Assembly: GCA_946886275.1 (NCBI GenBank) | Contig: CAMPIH010000002.1 | Location: forward strand, 1-52,286 | Length of the DNA stretch: 52,286 bases | From: an uncultured Sphingosinicella sp. | GTDB taxonomy: Bacteria > Pseudomonadota > Alphaproteobacteria > Sphingomonadales > Sphingomonadaceae | Direction of reading: 5' to 3' | Part shown: positions 25,461-35,091 of the stretch, piece after piece | Numbering within the stretch: the first letter of the stretch is position 1 | Layout: the number at the start of each line of letters is the position of its first letter | Position numbers and translations under genes: made by a program | Notes under the pieces: model-generated | Seen by the model: the letters and a program-made list of their open reading frames with translations, nothing else | What the model was told of the DNA's origin: nothing | Database searches by the model: none

Positions 25461-25672
25461 TGGTCGCCCGACTTCTGATCCTGATCGCACGAGGCTGGCA
25501 ATTGGGCCCTTCGCGCGTGCTTCCACCAAGCTGCCGCTACACGCCCAGCTGCTCGGCCTATGCAATCACCGCCTTGACCCGCTATGGGGCGCTGCGCGGA
25601 AGCTGGCTGGCCGCAAAACGCCTGCTTCGCTGCCACCCCTGGGGGGGATCCGGCGACGACCCGGTACCATGA
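25460..25672 (+). CDS. yidD: membrane protein insertion efficiency factor YidD
   Basis: The 70-residue protein carries the YidD signatures 'RYTPSCSAYAI' and 'RCHPWGG'. YidD is a small amphipathic membrane-associated factor encoded between rnpA and yidC and helps YidC-dependent insertion. The ATG shares its first base with the last base of the rnpA stop (TGATG), so translation is coupled. Confidence 0.95.
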   Translation: MVARLLILIARGWQLGPSRVLPPSCRYTPSCSAYAITALTRYGALRGSWLAAKRLLRCHPWGGSGDDPVP

Positions 25673-25697
25673 GGGCCGGCACCAAGAGGGGATTTAG

Positions 25698-27476
25698 GTG
25701 AACGATCACAAGAACATGATCCTGGCGATCGTCCTGTCGGCGATCGTTCTGCTGGGATGGGGCTTCGTCACGGAGACCTATTTCCCAACGGCCAACCCGC
25801 CGACGACGAAGATCGAGGACGGCCGCCAGGTTCCCCTGCCCCAGCCCAAGGCCGATCCGGCCGCCGATTCGCCCCAGGCGATGCGCGACCGCAATGTCGT
25901 TCTCGCCGAAACCCCGCGGCTTCGGATCGAGACCCCCCGCCTGAGCGGGACGATCAATCTCAGGGGCGCCCGAATCGACGATCTGCTCCTCACCACCCAT
26001 CGCGAGGGCCTTGATCGGGATTCGCCGCCTGTCCGCCTTTTCTCGCCCGCCGGATCCCCGGGCGCCTATTTCGGCAGCTTCGGCTGGTCGGGCGACGGCC
26101 TTGCCGCGCCGGGCGCCGACACGGTCTGGCAGGCGAGCGGCGATCGACTGACGCCCTCGACCCCGGTCACTTTGAGCTGGAACAACGGCCAGGGCCAGAT
26201 CTTCCAGATCCTGCTGTCGGTGGACGACGGTTACATGTTCACCGCCGAGAAGTGAATCCTCAACCGCGGCGCCTCCCCGGTACTTGCCCAGCCCTTCGCC
26301 CTCGTCAGCCGGGCCGGACCCTCGCCGGATCCGGACAGCTGGACGATGCACGTCGGGCCGGTCGGCGTGTTCGACGGCGCCGCCGAATATGGCTCGAACT
26401 GGGAGGACGTGACCGAGGCCGGAGTCCAGACGTTCGACAGCACCGGCGGATGGCTCGGTTTCAGCGACAAATATTGGCTCGCCGCGGTCATTCCCGACCA
26501 GGGCCGGGCGATCGACGCGGCCTTTCGACACAACCGGGCCACGAACAGCTTCCAGGCCGACTTCACCGTCGCGCCCGCCATCGTCCAGCCGGGCCGCGGC
26601 CTCCGCACCACCGCCCGCCTGTTCGCGGGCGCGAAGGAGGTCCAGCTGCTCGAACATTATACCGACGATCTCGGAATCGCTCGCCTCGACAAGGCGATCG
26701 ACTGGGGCTGGTTCGAATGGTTCATGAAGCCGATCTTCTCGCTCCTGAACTGGCTGTTCGCGCAGATCGGGAATTTCGGCGTCGCGATCATCTGCCTCAC
26801 CCTCATCGTTCGGCTGCTCCTCTTCCCGATCGCTCAGAAGCAGTTCGCCTCGATGGCGGCGATGCGAGTCGTCCAGCCCAAGCAGAAGGCGCTCCAGGAG
26901 CGCTTCAAGGACGACAAGGTCCGGATGCAGCAGGAGATCATGAAGCTGTACAAGGAAGAGAAGGTCAACCCGATGGCGGGCTGCCTTCCGATCCTGCTCC
27001 AGATCCCGATCTTCTACGCGCTCTACAAGGTGCTTCTGCTGGCGGTCGAGATGAGGCACGAGCCCTTCGCCTTGTGGATCAGGGACCTTTCAGCGCCCGA
27101 TCCGCTGACTCCGCTCAACCTGTTCGGCTATCTCGACTTCACGCCGCCCGCCTTCATCGCCATCGGCATCCTGCCGATCCTCCTCGGCGTGACGATGTGG
27201 CTCCAGATGCGGCTGAACCCGCAGCCGATGGACCCGATCCAGAAGCAGGTGTTCGGGCTGATGCCGTGGGTGCTGATGGTGATCATGGCGCCGTTCGCAG
27301 CCGGGCTCCAGCTTTACTGGGTGACCAACAACATCATCTCCATGGCCCAGCAGAAGCTGCTCTACGCCCGCCACCCGGTGCTCAAGCAAAAGGTCGATTC
27401 GGCGGCGCCCCCTGCTCCGCCACCGTCGCCGCCGGCTCCGGCATCGGGGCGCGCCAAGAAATCGCGGGCCCGGTGA
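25698..27476 (+). pseudogene. yidC: membrane protein insertase YidC, interrupted by an in-frame TGA
   Basis: YidC inserts and folds inner-membrane proteins and is essential. The first TM (about residues 6-24) is followed by the periplasmic P1 domain, the conserved 'WGWFEWFMKPIFSLLNWL' segment and the five-helix insertase core, with 'QIPIFYALYKVL' and 'QLYWVTNNI'. Codon 186 is TGA (26253-26255), inside P1. The frame on both sides is the same, and the family alignment continues directly across it ('FTAEK', stop, 'ILNRGASPV'). So this is a single substitution, not a frameshift. Restart at ATG 26346 would give an intact core without TM1. It may be a sequencing or assembly error, a true mutation, or readthrough. 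The GTG of engB overlaps the stop. Confidence 0.9.
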
Positions 27477-28114
27477 GCGGCGGCGCGGAAGATCGGGACG
27501 AGCTGGCCCGGAAGCTTTTTTCCGGTCCGGTCTCGTTCCTGAAATCGGCGCCGCAGCTGAAGTTCCTGCCCGATCCGACTCTGCCGGAGATCGCTTTTGC
27601 CGGCCGCTCGAACGTCGGCAAATCCTCGCTGCTCAACCGGCTGACCAATCGCAGCGGCCTCGCCCGGACGTCGAACACTCCAGGTCGAACCCAGGAGCTC
27701 AACATCTTCGAGGTCGGGGATCCGGTACGGCTCAGGCTCGTCGACATGCCCGGCTACGGCTTCGCCAAGGCGCCGAAGGACGTCGCCAAGAAATGGCGCT
27801 TCCTCATCAACGACTATCTTCGCGGTCGTGTGGTGCTCAAGCGGACCCTGCTTCTGATCGACAGCCGGCATGGCCTCAAGGACCTCGACCGCGAGGTGAT
27901 GAAGATGCTCGACGACGCGGCGGTGAGCTACCGGCTGGTGCTCACCAAGGCGGACAAGATCAAGGCGACGGAGCTGGCCGACGTCGAGACGCGGACGCTC
28001 GAGGAGTCGCGCAAGCATCCGGCGGCGCATCCGGACATCATCGTCACGTCGAGTGAAACCGGGCTGGGGATGGAGCGGTTAAGGTCCGCGGTGGTCGAGG
28101 CGGCGGAGATCTGA
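27473..28114 (+). CDS. engB: ribosome biogenesis GTPase YihA/EngB (YsxC)
   Basis: EngB is an essential GTPase in late 50S subunit assembly. The 213-residue protein shows G1 'GRSNVGKSS', G2 'NTPGRTQ', G3 'DMPGYG' and G4 'TKAD', in the usual order. The start is a GTG at 27473, overlapping the yidC stop (GTGA), which is the conserved partner in this class. The frame is open far upstream, antisense-like inside yidC, and this is discarded. Confidence 0.95.
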   Translation: MSGGAEDRDELARKLFSGPVSFLKSAPQLKFLPDPTLPEIAFAGRSNVGKSSLLNRLTNRSGLARTSNTPGRTQELNIFEVGDPVRLRLVDMPGYGFAKAPKDVAKKWRFLINDYLRGRVVLKRTLLLIDSRHGLKDLDREVMKMLDDAAVSYRLVLTKADKIKATELADVETRTLEESRKHPAAHPDIIVTSSETGLGMERLRSAVVEAAEI

Positions 28115-28115
28115 A

Positions 28116-28781
28116 ATGCTGAAGCTCATCATCGGCAACAAGGCCTATTCGTCCTGGTCTCTTCGAGGCTGGCTGGCGGTCAAGCAATCGGGTCTCCCGT
28201 TCGAGGAGATCACGGTGCCGATGTTCGATGCCGAATGGAACCAGAGGGTGGAAGGCGACGAGTTCGCGCCCTCGGGCGGCAAGGTGCCGATCCTCTGGGA
28301 CGATCAGACGGTGATCTGGGACAGCCTGGCGATCATCGAATGGCTCGCCGACAGGACCGACAAGGCGCGCTACTGGCCGCGCGACGACGCCGCGCGCGGA
28401 ATGGCCCGTTCGATGGCGGCCGAAATGCATTCGAGCTACCCGAACCTTCGCCGCGAGCTGGCGATGAACGTGCGCAAGCAGTTTCGCCAGGTCGAGATAT
28501 CCGATCCGGTACGCCAGGAGATCTTGCGCATCCTCGAACTCTGGGCCCAGGCGCGCGCGCGCCACGGCAGCGGCGGCCCCTATCTGTTCGGTGATTTTGG
28601 CGCCGTCGATATCATGTTCGCTCCGGTCGTCACCCGTTTCGTCACCTATTCGGTGCCGGTGCCGCGATTCGCCGCAGCCTATATGGAGACGATCCTCGAT
28701 CACGCCTGGATGCGCGACTGGATCGAGGCTGCCCAGGAGGAACCCTGGGTCATCGAGCAATATGAGGGCGCACAGAGCTAG
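28116..28781 (+). CDS. glutathione S-transferase family protein
   Basis: The 221-residue protein has an N-terminal thioredoxin-like GST domain ('LIIGNKAYSSWSLRGWLAVK' with the catalytic Ser region, and 'GKVPILWDDQTVIWDSLAIIEWLAD' holding the cis-Pro and gamma-glutamyl-binding D-S pair). An all-helical C-terminal domain follows. Members conjugate or reduce substrates with glutathione. It starts 1 base after the engB stop and probably belongs to the same transcript. Confidence 0.88.
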   Translation: MLKLIIGNKAYSSWSLRGWLAVKQSGLPFEEITVPMFDAEWNQRVEGDEFAPSGGKVPILWDDQTVIWDSLAIIEWLADRTDKARYWPRDDAARGMARSMAAEMHSSYPNLRRELAMNVRKQFRQVEISDPVRQEILRILELWAQARARHGSGGPYLFGDFGAVDIMFAPVVTRFVTYSVPVPRFAAAYMETILDHAWMRDWIEAAQEEPWVIEQYEGAQS

Positions 28782-28808
28782 AAGGGTCTCCGCCGCGACG
28801 ACGGCCGG

Positions 28809-29258
28809 TCAGTAGGCGCGGCCGTCCTTGTGCGTGTACGCCCCGGTCGAGGCATCGAGATGAAGGTCGATATCGGGATAATGGCAGTCGCTCGCCGCGG
28901 CTCGGCCGACGACCACGAACACGCATTCACGGTCGCTCCGGTTGACCAGATGATGGCCATTGGCGACCCCCTTGGGGAAGACCGCGCAATCGCCGGCGAC
29001 GAGTCGTGTCTCTCCGTCGTCCTCGACCAGCACCGCCTCGCCTTCGAGCATGACCAGGAACTCGTCCTCGCCCTCGTGCCAGTGGCGCTGGCTCGAAATT
29101 CCGCCGGGATCGAGAGTGACATGGCTCGCGCCGAAATCACTCAGTCCGGCCGCCGGCGCAAGCCGCCGGTAATGACGCTTCGCCATCGGCTCCGAATAAG
29201 GCGGCGGATAACCGGTCCGGTTGATCGATTCGATCGCTTCGAGGTCGAGCTTCGGCAT
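28809..29258 (-). CDS. cupin-domain protein
   Basis: This 149-residue protein holds one cupin barrel. The metal-binding pattern is seen in 'RHWHEGEDEFLVMLEGEAVLVEDD' (H, H, E), with the second motif 'DCAVFPKGVANGHHLVN' supplying the last His. The family includes dioxygenases, isomerases and sugar- or metabolite-binding proteins, and nothing around it fixes the substrate. The ATG at 29258 gives the full domain; the longer open frame upstream runs antisense to dapE. Confidence 0.85.
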   Translation of the reverse strand: MPKLDLEAIESINRTGYPPPYSEPMAKRHYRRLAPAAGLSDFGASHVTLDPGGISSQRHWHEGEDEFLVMLEGEAVLVEDDGETRLVAGDCAVFPKGVANGHHLVNRSDRECVFVVVGRAAASDCHYPDIDLHLDASTGAYTHKDGRAY

Positions 29259-29291
29259 GGCGTTTCCCCCGCCCCCTGCTAATCGAGCCTG

Positions 29292-30428
29292 ATGAGCCCC
29301 GCAATCGATCCGATCGATCTGGCCAGCCGGCTGATCGCCTGTCCCAGCGTCACCCCCGCCAGCGGCGAGGTTTTCGACATTCTCGAACAGGCGCTTCGGG
29401 CGAGCGGCTTCGAAGTCCACCGATTCATCGCCGGAGGACCGCCGGACGGACCGGTCGAGAATCTGTTCGCAAGCCGTGGCTCGGGATCGCCCCATTTCGG
29501 CTTTGCCGGCCATCTCGACGTTGTCCCGGCCGGCGACGGCTGGTCGACCGATCCGTTCACGCCGGAATTGAAGGCGGGCCTTCTTCACGGCCGAGGCGCC
29601 GTCGACATGAAGGCTTCGATCGCCGCCTTCGTCGCCGCGGCCGCCGAGATCGATCATCCGGGCACTCTGAGCCTGATCATCACCGGCGACGAGGAAGGCC
29701 CGTCGACCTACGGCACCAGGGCGCTCATGGACTGGATGGCGGAGCGCGGCATAAGGCCCGACATGATCCTCATCGGCGAACCGACGTCGGAGGCTCGCCT
29801 CGGCGATATCGTCAAGATCGGCCGGCGCGGCACCGTCAACATGTGGATCAGGGTGCCCGGCCTCCAGGGCCATGTCGCCTATCCGCACCGGGCCGACAAC
29901 CCGATCCCGAAGCTGGCCCGGGTGGTAGCCGCTCTCGACGCCCTCCATCTCGATGACGGCACCGATGAATTCCAGCCTTCGAACCTCGAATTCACGGCCG
30001 TCGCCACGCCCACCAAGGCGACGAACATCATCCCGGGCGCGGCCACTGTGCAGCTCAACATCCGCTTCAACAATCTTCACCGAGGCGAAGATCTGATCGC
30101 TTTGGTTCAGCAGACCGTCGAACAGGAGGCGCCCGGCACCACCGTCGAGGCCGTGATCTCCGGCGAGGCCTTCCTGACGCCTCCGGGACCGATTTACGAC
30201 ATCGTCTCCGCGGCGATCGAGGCGGAGACCGGCATGCCACCGAAGCTTTCCACGCACGGCGGTACGTCCGACGGCCGATTCCTCATCAAGCTCTGCCCGG
30301 TCGTCGATTTCGGACTCCCCAACGCCACCATGCATAAGCTCGACGAGGCCGCGGCGGTGGACGACATCCATGCTCTCCAGCGAATCTATGCGCGGGTCAT
30401 CCGGTCCGCGCTGAGCGCCGCCGCCTGA
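29292..30428 (+). CDS. dapE: succinyl-diaminopimelate desuccinylase
   Basis: DapE releases succinate from N-succinyl-LL-DAP in the lysine and meso-DAP pathway that supplies peptidoglycan. The 378-residue M20 peptidase fold has the metal-site motifs 'FAGHLDVVPAGDGW', 'GRGAVDMKASIAA' and 'TGDEEGPS', all intact, and the C-terminal 'HKLDE'. The intact motifs contrast with the altered ones of the M20 gene at 20924-22453. The 3' end overlaps the convergent smr gene by 32 bases. Confidence 0.95.
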   Translation: MSPAIDPIDLASRLIACPSVTPASGEVFDILEQALRASGFEVHRFIAGGPPDGPVENLFASRGSGSPHFGFAGHLDVVPAGDGWSTDPFTPELKAGLLHGRGAVDMKASIAAFVAAAAEIDHPGTLSLIITGDEEGPSTYGTRALMDWMAERGIRPDMILIGEPTSEARLGDIVKIGRRGTVNMWIRVPGLQGHVAYPHRADNPIPKLARVVAALDALHLDDGTDEFQPSNLEFTAVATPTKATNIIPGAATVQLNIRFNNLHRGEDLIALVQQTVEQEAPGTTVEAVISGEAFLTPPGPIYDIVSAAIEAETGMPPKLSTHGGTSDGRFLIKLCPVVDFGLPNATMHKLDEAAAVDDIHALQRIYARVIRSALSAAA

Positions 30429-30945
30429 GCACGATGTAGAGCGCGCCACTGCCGCCGTGACGCGGGTGAGCGTTGCGGACCGCGGCGATCTCGCCGGCGT
30501 GGCGAGAGGCGGCGAGCCAGTCCCCGACCGCGGCCCTGATCGCGCCGCGCTTCCCGGTCCGGTCCGATGGCGCTTTGCCGGTGATGAGCAGGAGCAGCCG
30601 AGCGCCGCTGCCGATCGCCTGCTCGAGCTTCCGATCGACCAGGTCGTAGGCGGTGGCGAGGTTGTGGCCATGCAGATCGAGGCTCAGATCGGGCTGGACG
30701 AGCCCCCGCGACAGCCGCCGGTCCCAGCTTCCGTCGAGCGTCGAACCGGGCCCCGGCAACGGTTTCGGGATTCTGGGCGCGACCGGAACTGATCTGGCCT
30801 TGACGGTCGGAAGGACCTCCGCCTCCTGAGAGATCTCCGTCTTCCGAGGCGCTTCTTCGGGTCGAGCCGCGCCGGCGAGCGGCCGGACCGATTCCACCAC
30901 CTTGCGCCAAAGGGCGGCCTCGTCAGCGCTGAGATGCCGGGCCAT
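30397..30945 (-). CDS. Smr-domain protein
   Basis: The 182-residue protein has a variable N-terminal part and a C-terminal Smr domain with 'LDLHGHNLATAYDLVDRKL' and 'HPRHGGSGALYIVLRR'. Smr domains act as nucleases that can cut RNA or branched DNA; substrate not determined here. The gene starts inside the 3' end of mltA (23-base overlap) and is transcribed with it. It ends within dapE. Confidence 0.88.
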   Translation of the reverse strand: MARHLSADEAALWRKVVESVRPLAGAARPEEAPRKTEISQEAEVLPTVKARSVPVAPRIPKPLPGPGSTLDGSWDRRLSRGLVQPDLSLDLHGHNLATAYDLVDRKLEQAIGSGARLLLLITGKAPSDRTGKRGAIRAAVGDWLAASRHAGEIAAVRNAHPRHGGSGALYIVLRRRRSARTG

Positions 30946-32092
30946 CGGCGCGAATGCGGTCGAGCGTGCCGCGCGGAAGCAGAAGAAAAGCACGGCCACG
31001 CGCCGACATGCCGCCGGCGATGGCGGCGGCCTCCTCGCCGGCGCCCCAGAAGGTGTCGAACCGATTGGGACCACGGATCGCGCCGCCCGTATCCTGGGCG
31101 ACCCAAAGCCCGTTGGCGGCCGGATTGTCCATCCCGGTGAGAAGCACCGGCGCGCCGAGCGGAACGAATTTCGGATCGGCGGCAACACTGACCAGGGGCG
31201 TCACCGGCCTGCCAAGGGCGCCGAGCGGTCCCGGCCCGGTCAGTTCGCGGAAGAAGACGTAGCTCTTATTCTCGCGCATCAGCGCTTTGCCCTCTTCGGG
31301 ATGGGCTCGGAGCCAGGTGGTGATCGCCTGCATCGTGATCGGACTCTGAAGGATCCCGCGTTCGCGCAGGAGCCGGCCGATCGCGACATATTCGCGTCCA
31401 TTCTGCGAGGCATAGCCGATCCGCATCACCGAACCGTCCGGAAGGCGAAGTCGGCCCGACCCCTGGATCTGAAGGAAGAAGAGGTCGACCGGGTCCGCCG
31501 CCCAGGCAATCTCCAGGCCTCGTCCGGCGAGCGCCCCGTCCTCGATGGCGGCCCGGTCGTGGTAGAGGACGAAGGCGCCAGATTCGTCGAGGCGGCCTCT
31601 GCCGCGCTCTCCGGTCAGCGGGTTGGTGTCGAGAAGATCCGGGGGCGGCGAATAGATCGGCACTTCGCAGCCGGGCTGCCGGGTTCGGCAACCTCTGATC
31701 TCGGGCTCGTAATAGCCGGTGGCGAAAGCCGCGCCGTCGCCGACCTCGACCGTTTCGAACGCGGTGCGCATGAAATGAACGACATTCGCGGGCCTTGAAT
31801 CGCACAAGGCGACCCAGTCCTCGCGCCGGGTGAGGCCGCTGGCATCCTCGCGGGTGACGACGGAGGGACAGGAAATGAGGAAGGCGCGATAGGCCTGCTC
31901 GGCCTCCAGCGGATTCAGGTCGGCGAGGGACGGCCCGGACTTGATCCCCGCTTCGACCGCGGTCGCGGGCGGTGCCGGTTCCCCGGGCGCGGGCGGCGCC
32001 GGCTCGGGCGGCGGCTGGCGGGCGCAACTGGCCAGAGCGACGAGGATCGCGATGACCAGACTGAAGCGGAGAGACAGGGAATCAGCAGCCAT
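30923..32092 (-). CDS. mltA: membrane-bound lytic murein transglycosylase A, lipoprotein
   Basis: MltA cleaves the glycan backbone of peptidoglycan to anhydro-muropeptides in the periplasm. The 389-residue precursor has a lipobox (LASC at about residues 20-23), so it is a lipoprotein. The double-psi beta barrel with 'TGYYEPEI', 'FFLQIQGSGRL' and the catalytic 'QDTGGAIRG' and 'RFDTFWG' (Asp) follows. Its products are what the upstream AmpG would import. It is in the smr-mltA-tim44 order typical of this class. Confidence 0.93.
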   Translation of the reverse strand: MAADSLSLRFSLVIAILVALASCARQPPPEPAPPAPGEPAPPATAVEAGIKSGPSLADLNPLEAEQAYRAFLISCPSVVTREDASGLTRREDWVALCDSRPANVVHFMRTAFETVEVGDGAAFATGYYEPEIRGCRTRQPGCEVPIYSPPPDLLDTNPLTGERGRGRLDESGAFVLYHDRAAIEDGALAGRGLEIAWAADPVDLFFLQIQGSGRLRLPDGSVMRIGYASQNGREYVAIGRLLRERGILQSPITMQAITTWLRAHPEEGKALMRENKSYVFFRELTGPGPLGALGRPVTPLVSVAADPKFVPLGAPVLLTGMDNPAANGLWVAQDTGGAIRGPNRFDTFWGAGEEAAAIAGGMSARGRAFLLLPRGTLDRIRADGPASQR

Positions 32093-32136
32093 GGCCCGCC
32101 ATAGCGGCGAAACATGACGCGGTGGAAGGTGCGGCC

Positions 32137-32790
32137 TCAGGCCGCTTCGTCGGTCTCGACCAGCTGCCAGTTGGGATTGGAGCTGCCGAGCTGACGCTGG
32201 AAGGTCCAGATATCATGGGTCGGGACCGCGTCGCTCATCGAGCCGGCCACCAGCTCGTCCTCGGCATTTCGAGTAACGGCCGCCACGAAGGCGTCGAAGC
32301 GGACGTCGATTTCCGCGACACGGCCGTTGAGCCGGGCGTCGTCGATGATGGCGCGCTCGATCGCGACGAGGCGGTTGTCGAGACGGTGGCCCGCAGCCTC
32401 ACGCTCGCGAATCGCCGAGTCGAAGGCGGCGACGACATCCGCGCTTGCGAGATGGGTCAGTTCTTCGCGATCGCCCCTCCAGAAGGCTTCGAGCACCATT
32501 CGGTAGGCGGCCTGGGCGCCCTCGAGGAAGCGGGCGACGTCGAAGCTCGAATCGGCGGCGATGATCGCCCTCACTCCGGCGGCCGCGTGCTGATCGAAGG
32601 CAAAGCCGCTGGGCTCGGCCGGATTCGGGTTGGCTTCGACCGGCGCAGTGGCGGTTTCGAGGCCGGGCGCCGCTTCCGGGCGAGTCACCGGCCGCTGCTC
32701 ATGGCCCGTCCGCTGGCCGAGCACGGCGTAAAGCCGAAGCCCGACGAAAAGGGCAATCATGGCCAAAAGCACGATACCGAACGTCAACAC
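32137..32790 (-). CDS. Tim44/TimA-domain membrane-anchored protein
   Basis: The 217-residue protein has an N-terminal membrane helix (about residues 1-20, 'VLTFGIVLLAMIALFVGLRL'), a Pro-rich linker, and a Tim44-like domain ('FLEGAQAAYRMVLEAFWRGDREELTHL'). I chose GTG at 32790 because an AAGGAG sits 5 bases before it; the longer reading from 32826 crosses that site. In mitochondria Tim44 tethers the import motor. The bacterial role is unclear; its position next to secB suggests protein targeting, but this is inferred. Confidence 0.85.
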   Translation of the reverse strand: MLTFGIVLLAMIALFVGLRLYAVLGQRTGHEQRPVTRPEAAPGLETATAPVEANPNPAEPSGFAFDQHAAAGVRAIIAADSSFDVARFLEGAQAAYRMVLEAFWRGDREELTHLASADVVAAFDSAIREREAAGHRLDNRLVAIERAIIDDARLNGRVAEIDVRFDAFVAAVTRNAEDELVAGSMSDAVPTHDIWTFQRQLGSSNPNWQLVETDEAA

Positions 32791-32981
32791 CGATCTCCTT
32801 GAGGAACCCATCCTACATAGGCGCAAGGCAGGCGGGTTTCAAATCCCGCAATCCCCGCAACGAACGAAGGTTGCGGATGTTGCGCGGGTTCATGCGCCCT
32901 GCTACCCGCGCACTCGAACCCCGCCCTCTGCAGATGCAGGCGGTGCGGCAATTTTCTCATTAGTTTCGGGGATTTGGATAG

Positions 32982-33503
32982 ATGGCCGAAGAAACAGGCG
33001 CGAACGGCGCAGGCGAACAAACGATGGGCGGCGGAGACACGCTGCCGCAGGTTGCGGTGCTCGTTCAATATGTGAAGGACTATTCGTTCGAAAATCCGAA
33101 CGCGCCCGCGGTCTATCAGTGGCAGAGCCAGCCGCAGACCGACGTCCAGTTCAACGTCGGCTCGCAATCGGTCGGCGACGATCTCCACGAAGTCGCCATC
33201 AAGGTCGACATCACCTCCGCGACCCAGGAAGGCACCGCCTTCAAGCTCGAGCTCCTCTACGGTGGACTGTTCGCGCTTCGCAACGTGCCCGCCGATCAGC
33301 TCGATCCCATCCTGCTCGCCGAAGCGCCGCGGCTTCTGTTCCCGTTCGTCCGCAAGCTGATCGCTGATGCGACGATGGAGGCGGGCTTCCCGCCGCTTCG
33401 GCTGGATCCCATCGATTTCGCGGGACTCTATATGCAGCGCGCGGCTCAGCAGCAGGCGGAAGCCCTGGGGGGCCAGGCCGGAGACGTGACCGGCCAGGCC
33501 TGA
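32982..33503 (+). CDS. secB: protein-export chaperone SecB
   Basis: SecB binds unfolded preproteins and delivers them to SecA. The 173-residue protein has the SecB core ('VLVQYVKDYSFENPNAP', 'NVGSQSVGDDLHEVAIKVDI', 'LLFPFVRKLIADATMEAGFPPLRLDPIDF'). It is divergent from the Tim44-like gene, with a 191-base intergenic region holding both promoters. Only weak SD-like sequence (GGGGATTTGGATAG) precedes the ATG. Confidence 0.95.
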   Translation: MAEETGANGAGEQTMGGGDTLPQVAVLVQYVKDYSFENPNAPAVYQWQSQPQTDVQFNVGSQSVGDDLHEVAIKVDITSATQEGTAFKLELLYGGLFALRNVPADQLDPILLAEAPRLLFPFVRKLIADATMEAGFPPLRLDPIDFAGLYMQRAAQQQAEALGGQAGDVTGQA

Positions 33504-33531
33504 GCCCGGTCCAGTTGAGGATCGAGCGACG

Positions 33532-35091
33532 ATGAACCTGATCAAGGCGGTCGGAACGATCGGCGGCCTCACCATGGTGAGCCGGGTGCTCGGCTTTGCC
33601 CGTGACATGATCGGCTCGCGAGTGCTCGGCGCCAGCCATGCGAACGACGCCTTCCTCATCGCCTTCCTGATCCCGAACATCTTCCGGCGGCTGTTCGGCG
33701 AAGGCGCCTTCGCTTCGGGCTTCGTCCCCTTGTTCAGCCGCCGGCTCAACAGCGAGGGCGGGATCAAGGATGCGGAGCGCTTCTCCAACGAAGTGCTCTC
33801 CGTCTTCCTGCCCGCCTTGATCCTCGTCACGATCTTGTTCGAGATCATCATGCCCGGATTCGTCTGGCTGATGGCCTCCGAATATCAGGAGACTCCGGGC
33901 AAGTTCGACCTGACGGTGATGCTCACCCGGATCACCTTTCCCTATCTGATCCTGATCAGCCTCGTCTCCCTGGTCTCCGGGGTCCTCAACTCGCTGATGC
34001 GCTTCGCCATCGCCGCCTTCGCGCCGGCGCTGCTCAACCTCGCCTTGATCGTCGCCCTGCTGGTGATTCCGCAGGGCGGTGCCGCCACCGTCCAGGCGAT
34101 GGCGATCGCGGTCCTCGTCGGCGGCGTCTTCCAGTTGGCGATCTGCTGGCACAGCGCCCGCAAGGCGGGGGTCGCGCTCAGATTCTTCCAGCGTCCGCGG
34201 ATGAGCCCGAGCGTCAAGGAACTGGTGGTCCTGGTGCTTCCCGCCACCTTTGCCGCCGGAGTCTACCAGATCAGCCAGTTCTTCTACGGCTTCTTCGCGT
34301 CGCGGCTCGGCGAAGGGGCGATGGCCTATCTCAACTATGCGGATCGCCTGAACCAGCTGCCGCTGTCGATCATCGGCACGGCGCTCGGGACGGCGATCTT
34401 GCCGTCGATCAGCCGGGCGATCGATCGCGGCCACGAACGCGAGGCCGCGCACGTCCAGGGCCGGGCGTTCGAGCTGTCGATGCTTCTCACTCTTCCAGCC
34501 ACCCTCGCTCTGGCCGTCGCCGCGGGCCCGATCATCGGCGCGCTTTTCCAGGGCGGGCGGTTCACGGTCGAGGACGCCGCGATCACCGGAAACGTGCTCG
34601 CCATCCTCGTCATCGGCCTCCCCGGCTATGTCCTCGTGAAGGTGCTGACGCCCGCTTTCTATGCGCGCAAGGACGTCAGGACCCCGGTACGGATCGCGAT
34701 CTTCGTCCTGGTCGCGAGCGTCATCGCCAATTTCGTCCTGATCCCGTTCATCGGCATCTACAGCCTCGCCACGGTGACCGCGGGCGGCGCCTGGATCAAT
34801 TTCCTTGCGCTTTACTTCATCCTCCATCGCCGCGGACATTTCCGGATTACCGGACCGGTCGCCGGCCGCCTGATCCGACAGTTCCTCGCCGCGGCGGGGA
34901 TGGCCGGCGTGCTGGTGGCGATGCGCGGTCCGCTCGCGGGCCTGTTTCTGGGCTCGGCCGGCGAGCGGCTGATCGGAGTCGGCGCTCTGGTCGGCGCCGG
35001 AATCTTTACCTATTTCGCTCTCGCCTGGGTGATCGGCGGAATGAACAAGGACGATCTGAGCGAGCTCGTTCGACGGAAGAAGGTGGCGTGA
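33532..35091 (+). CDS. murJ: lipid II flippase MurJ (MviN)
   Basis: MurJ flips undecaprenyl-linked peptidoglycan precursor across the inner membrane. The 519-residue protein has about 14 hydrophobic helices and the MOP-superfamily signatures 'SRVLGFARDMIGSRVLGA', 'LIPNIFRRLFGEGAFASGFVP' and 'LNYADRLNQLP'. It starts 28 bases after secB and ends sharing its last base with the trpS ATG (TGATG). Confidence 0.95.
   Translation: MNLIKAVGTIGGLTMVSRVLGFARDMIGSRVLGASHANDAFLIAFLIPNIFRRLFGEGAFASGFVPLFSRRLNSEGGIKDAERFSNEVLSVFLPALILVTILFEIIMPGFVWLMASEYQETPGKFDLTVMLTRITFPYLILISLVSLVSGVLNSLMRFAIAAFAPALLNLALIVALLVIPQGGAATVQAMAIAVLVGGVFQLAICWHSARKAGVALRFFQRPRMSPSVKELVVLVLPATFAAGVYQISQFFYGFFASRLGEGAMAYLNYADRLNQLPLSIIGTALGTAILPSISRAIDRGHEREAAHVQGRAFELSMLLTLPATLALAVAAGPIIGALFQGGRFTVEDAAITGNVLAILVIGLPGYVLVKVLTPAFYARKDVRTPVRIAIFVLVASVIANFVLIPFIGIYSLATVTAGGAWINFLALYFILHRRGHFRITGPVAGRLIRQFLAAAGMAGVLVAMRGPLAGLFLGSAGERLIGVGALVGAGIFTYFALAWVIGGMNKDDLSELVRRKKVA

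Noticed and set aside
26253..26255. Selenocysteine or TGA reassignment at yidC codon 186
   Set aside because: The site is not a conserved Cys position in YidC, no selenocysteine machinery is visible, and TGA ends many genes here (rnpA, folC, trpS), so the code is standard. A programmed frameshift is ruled out because the frame is unchanged.
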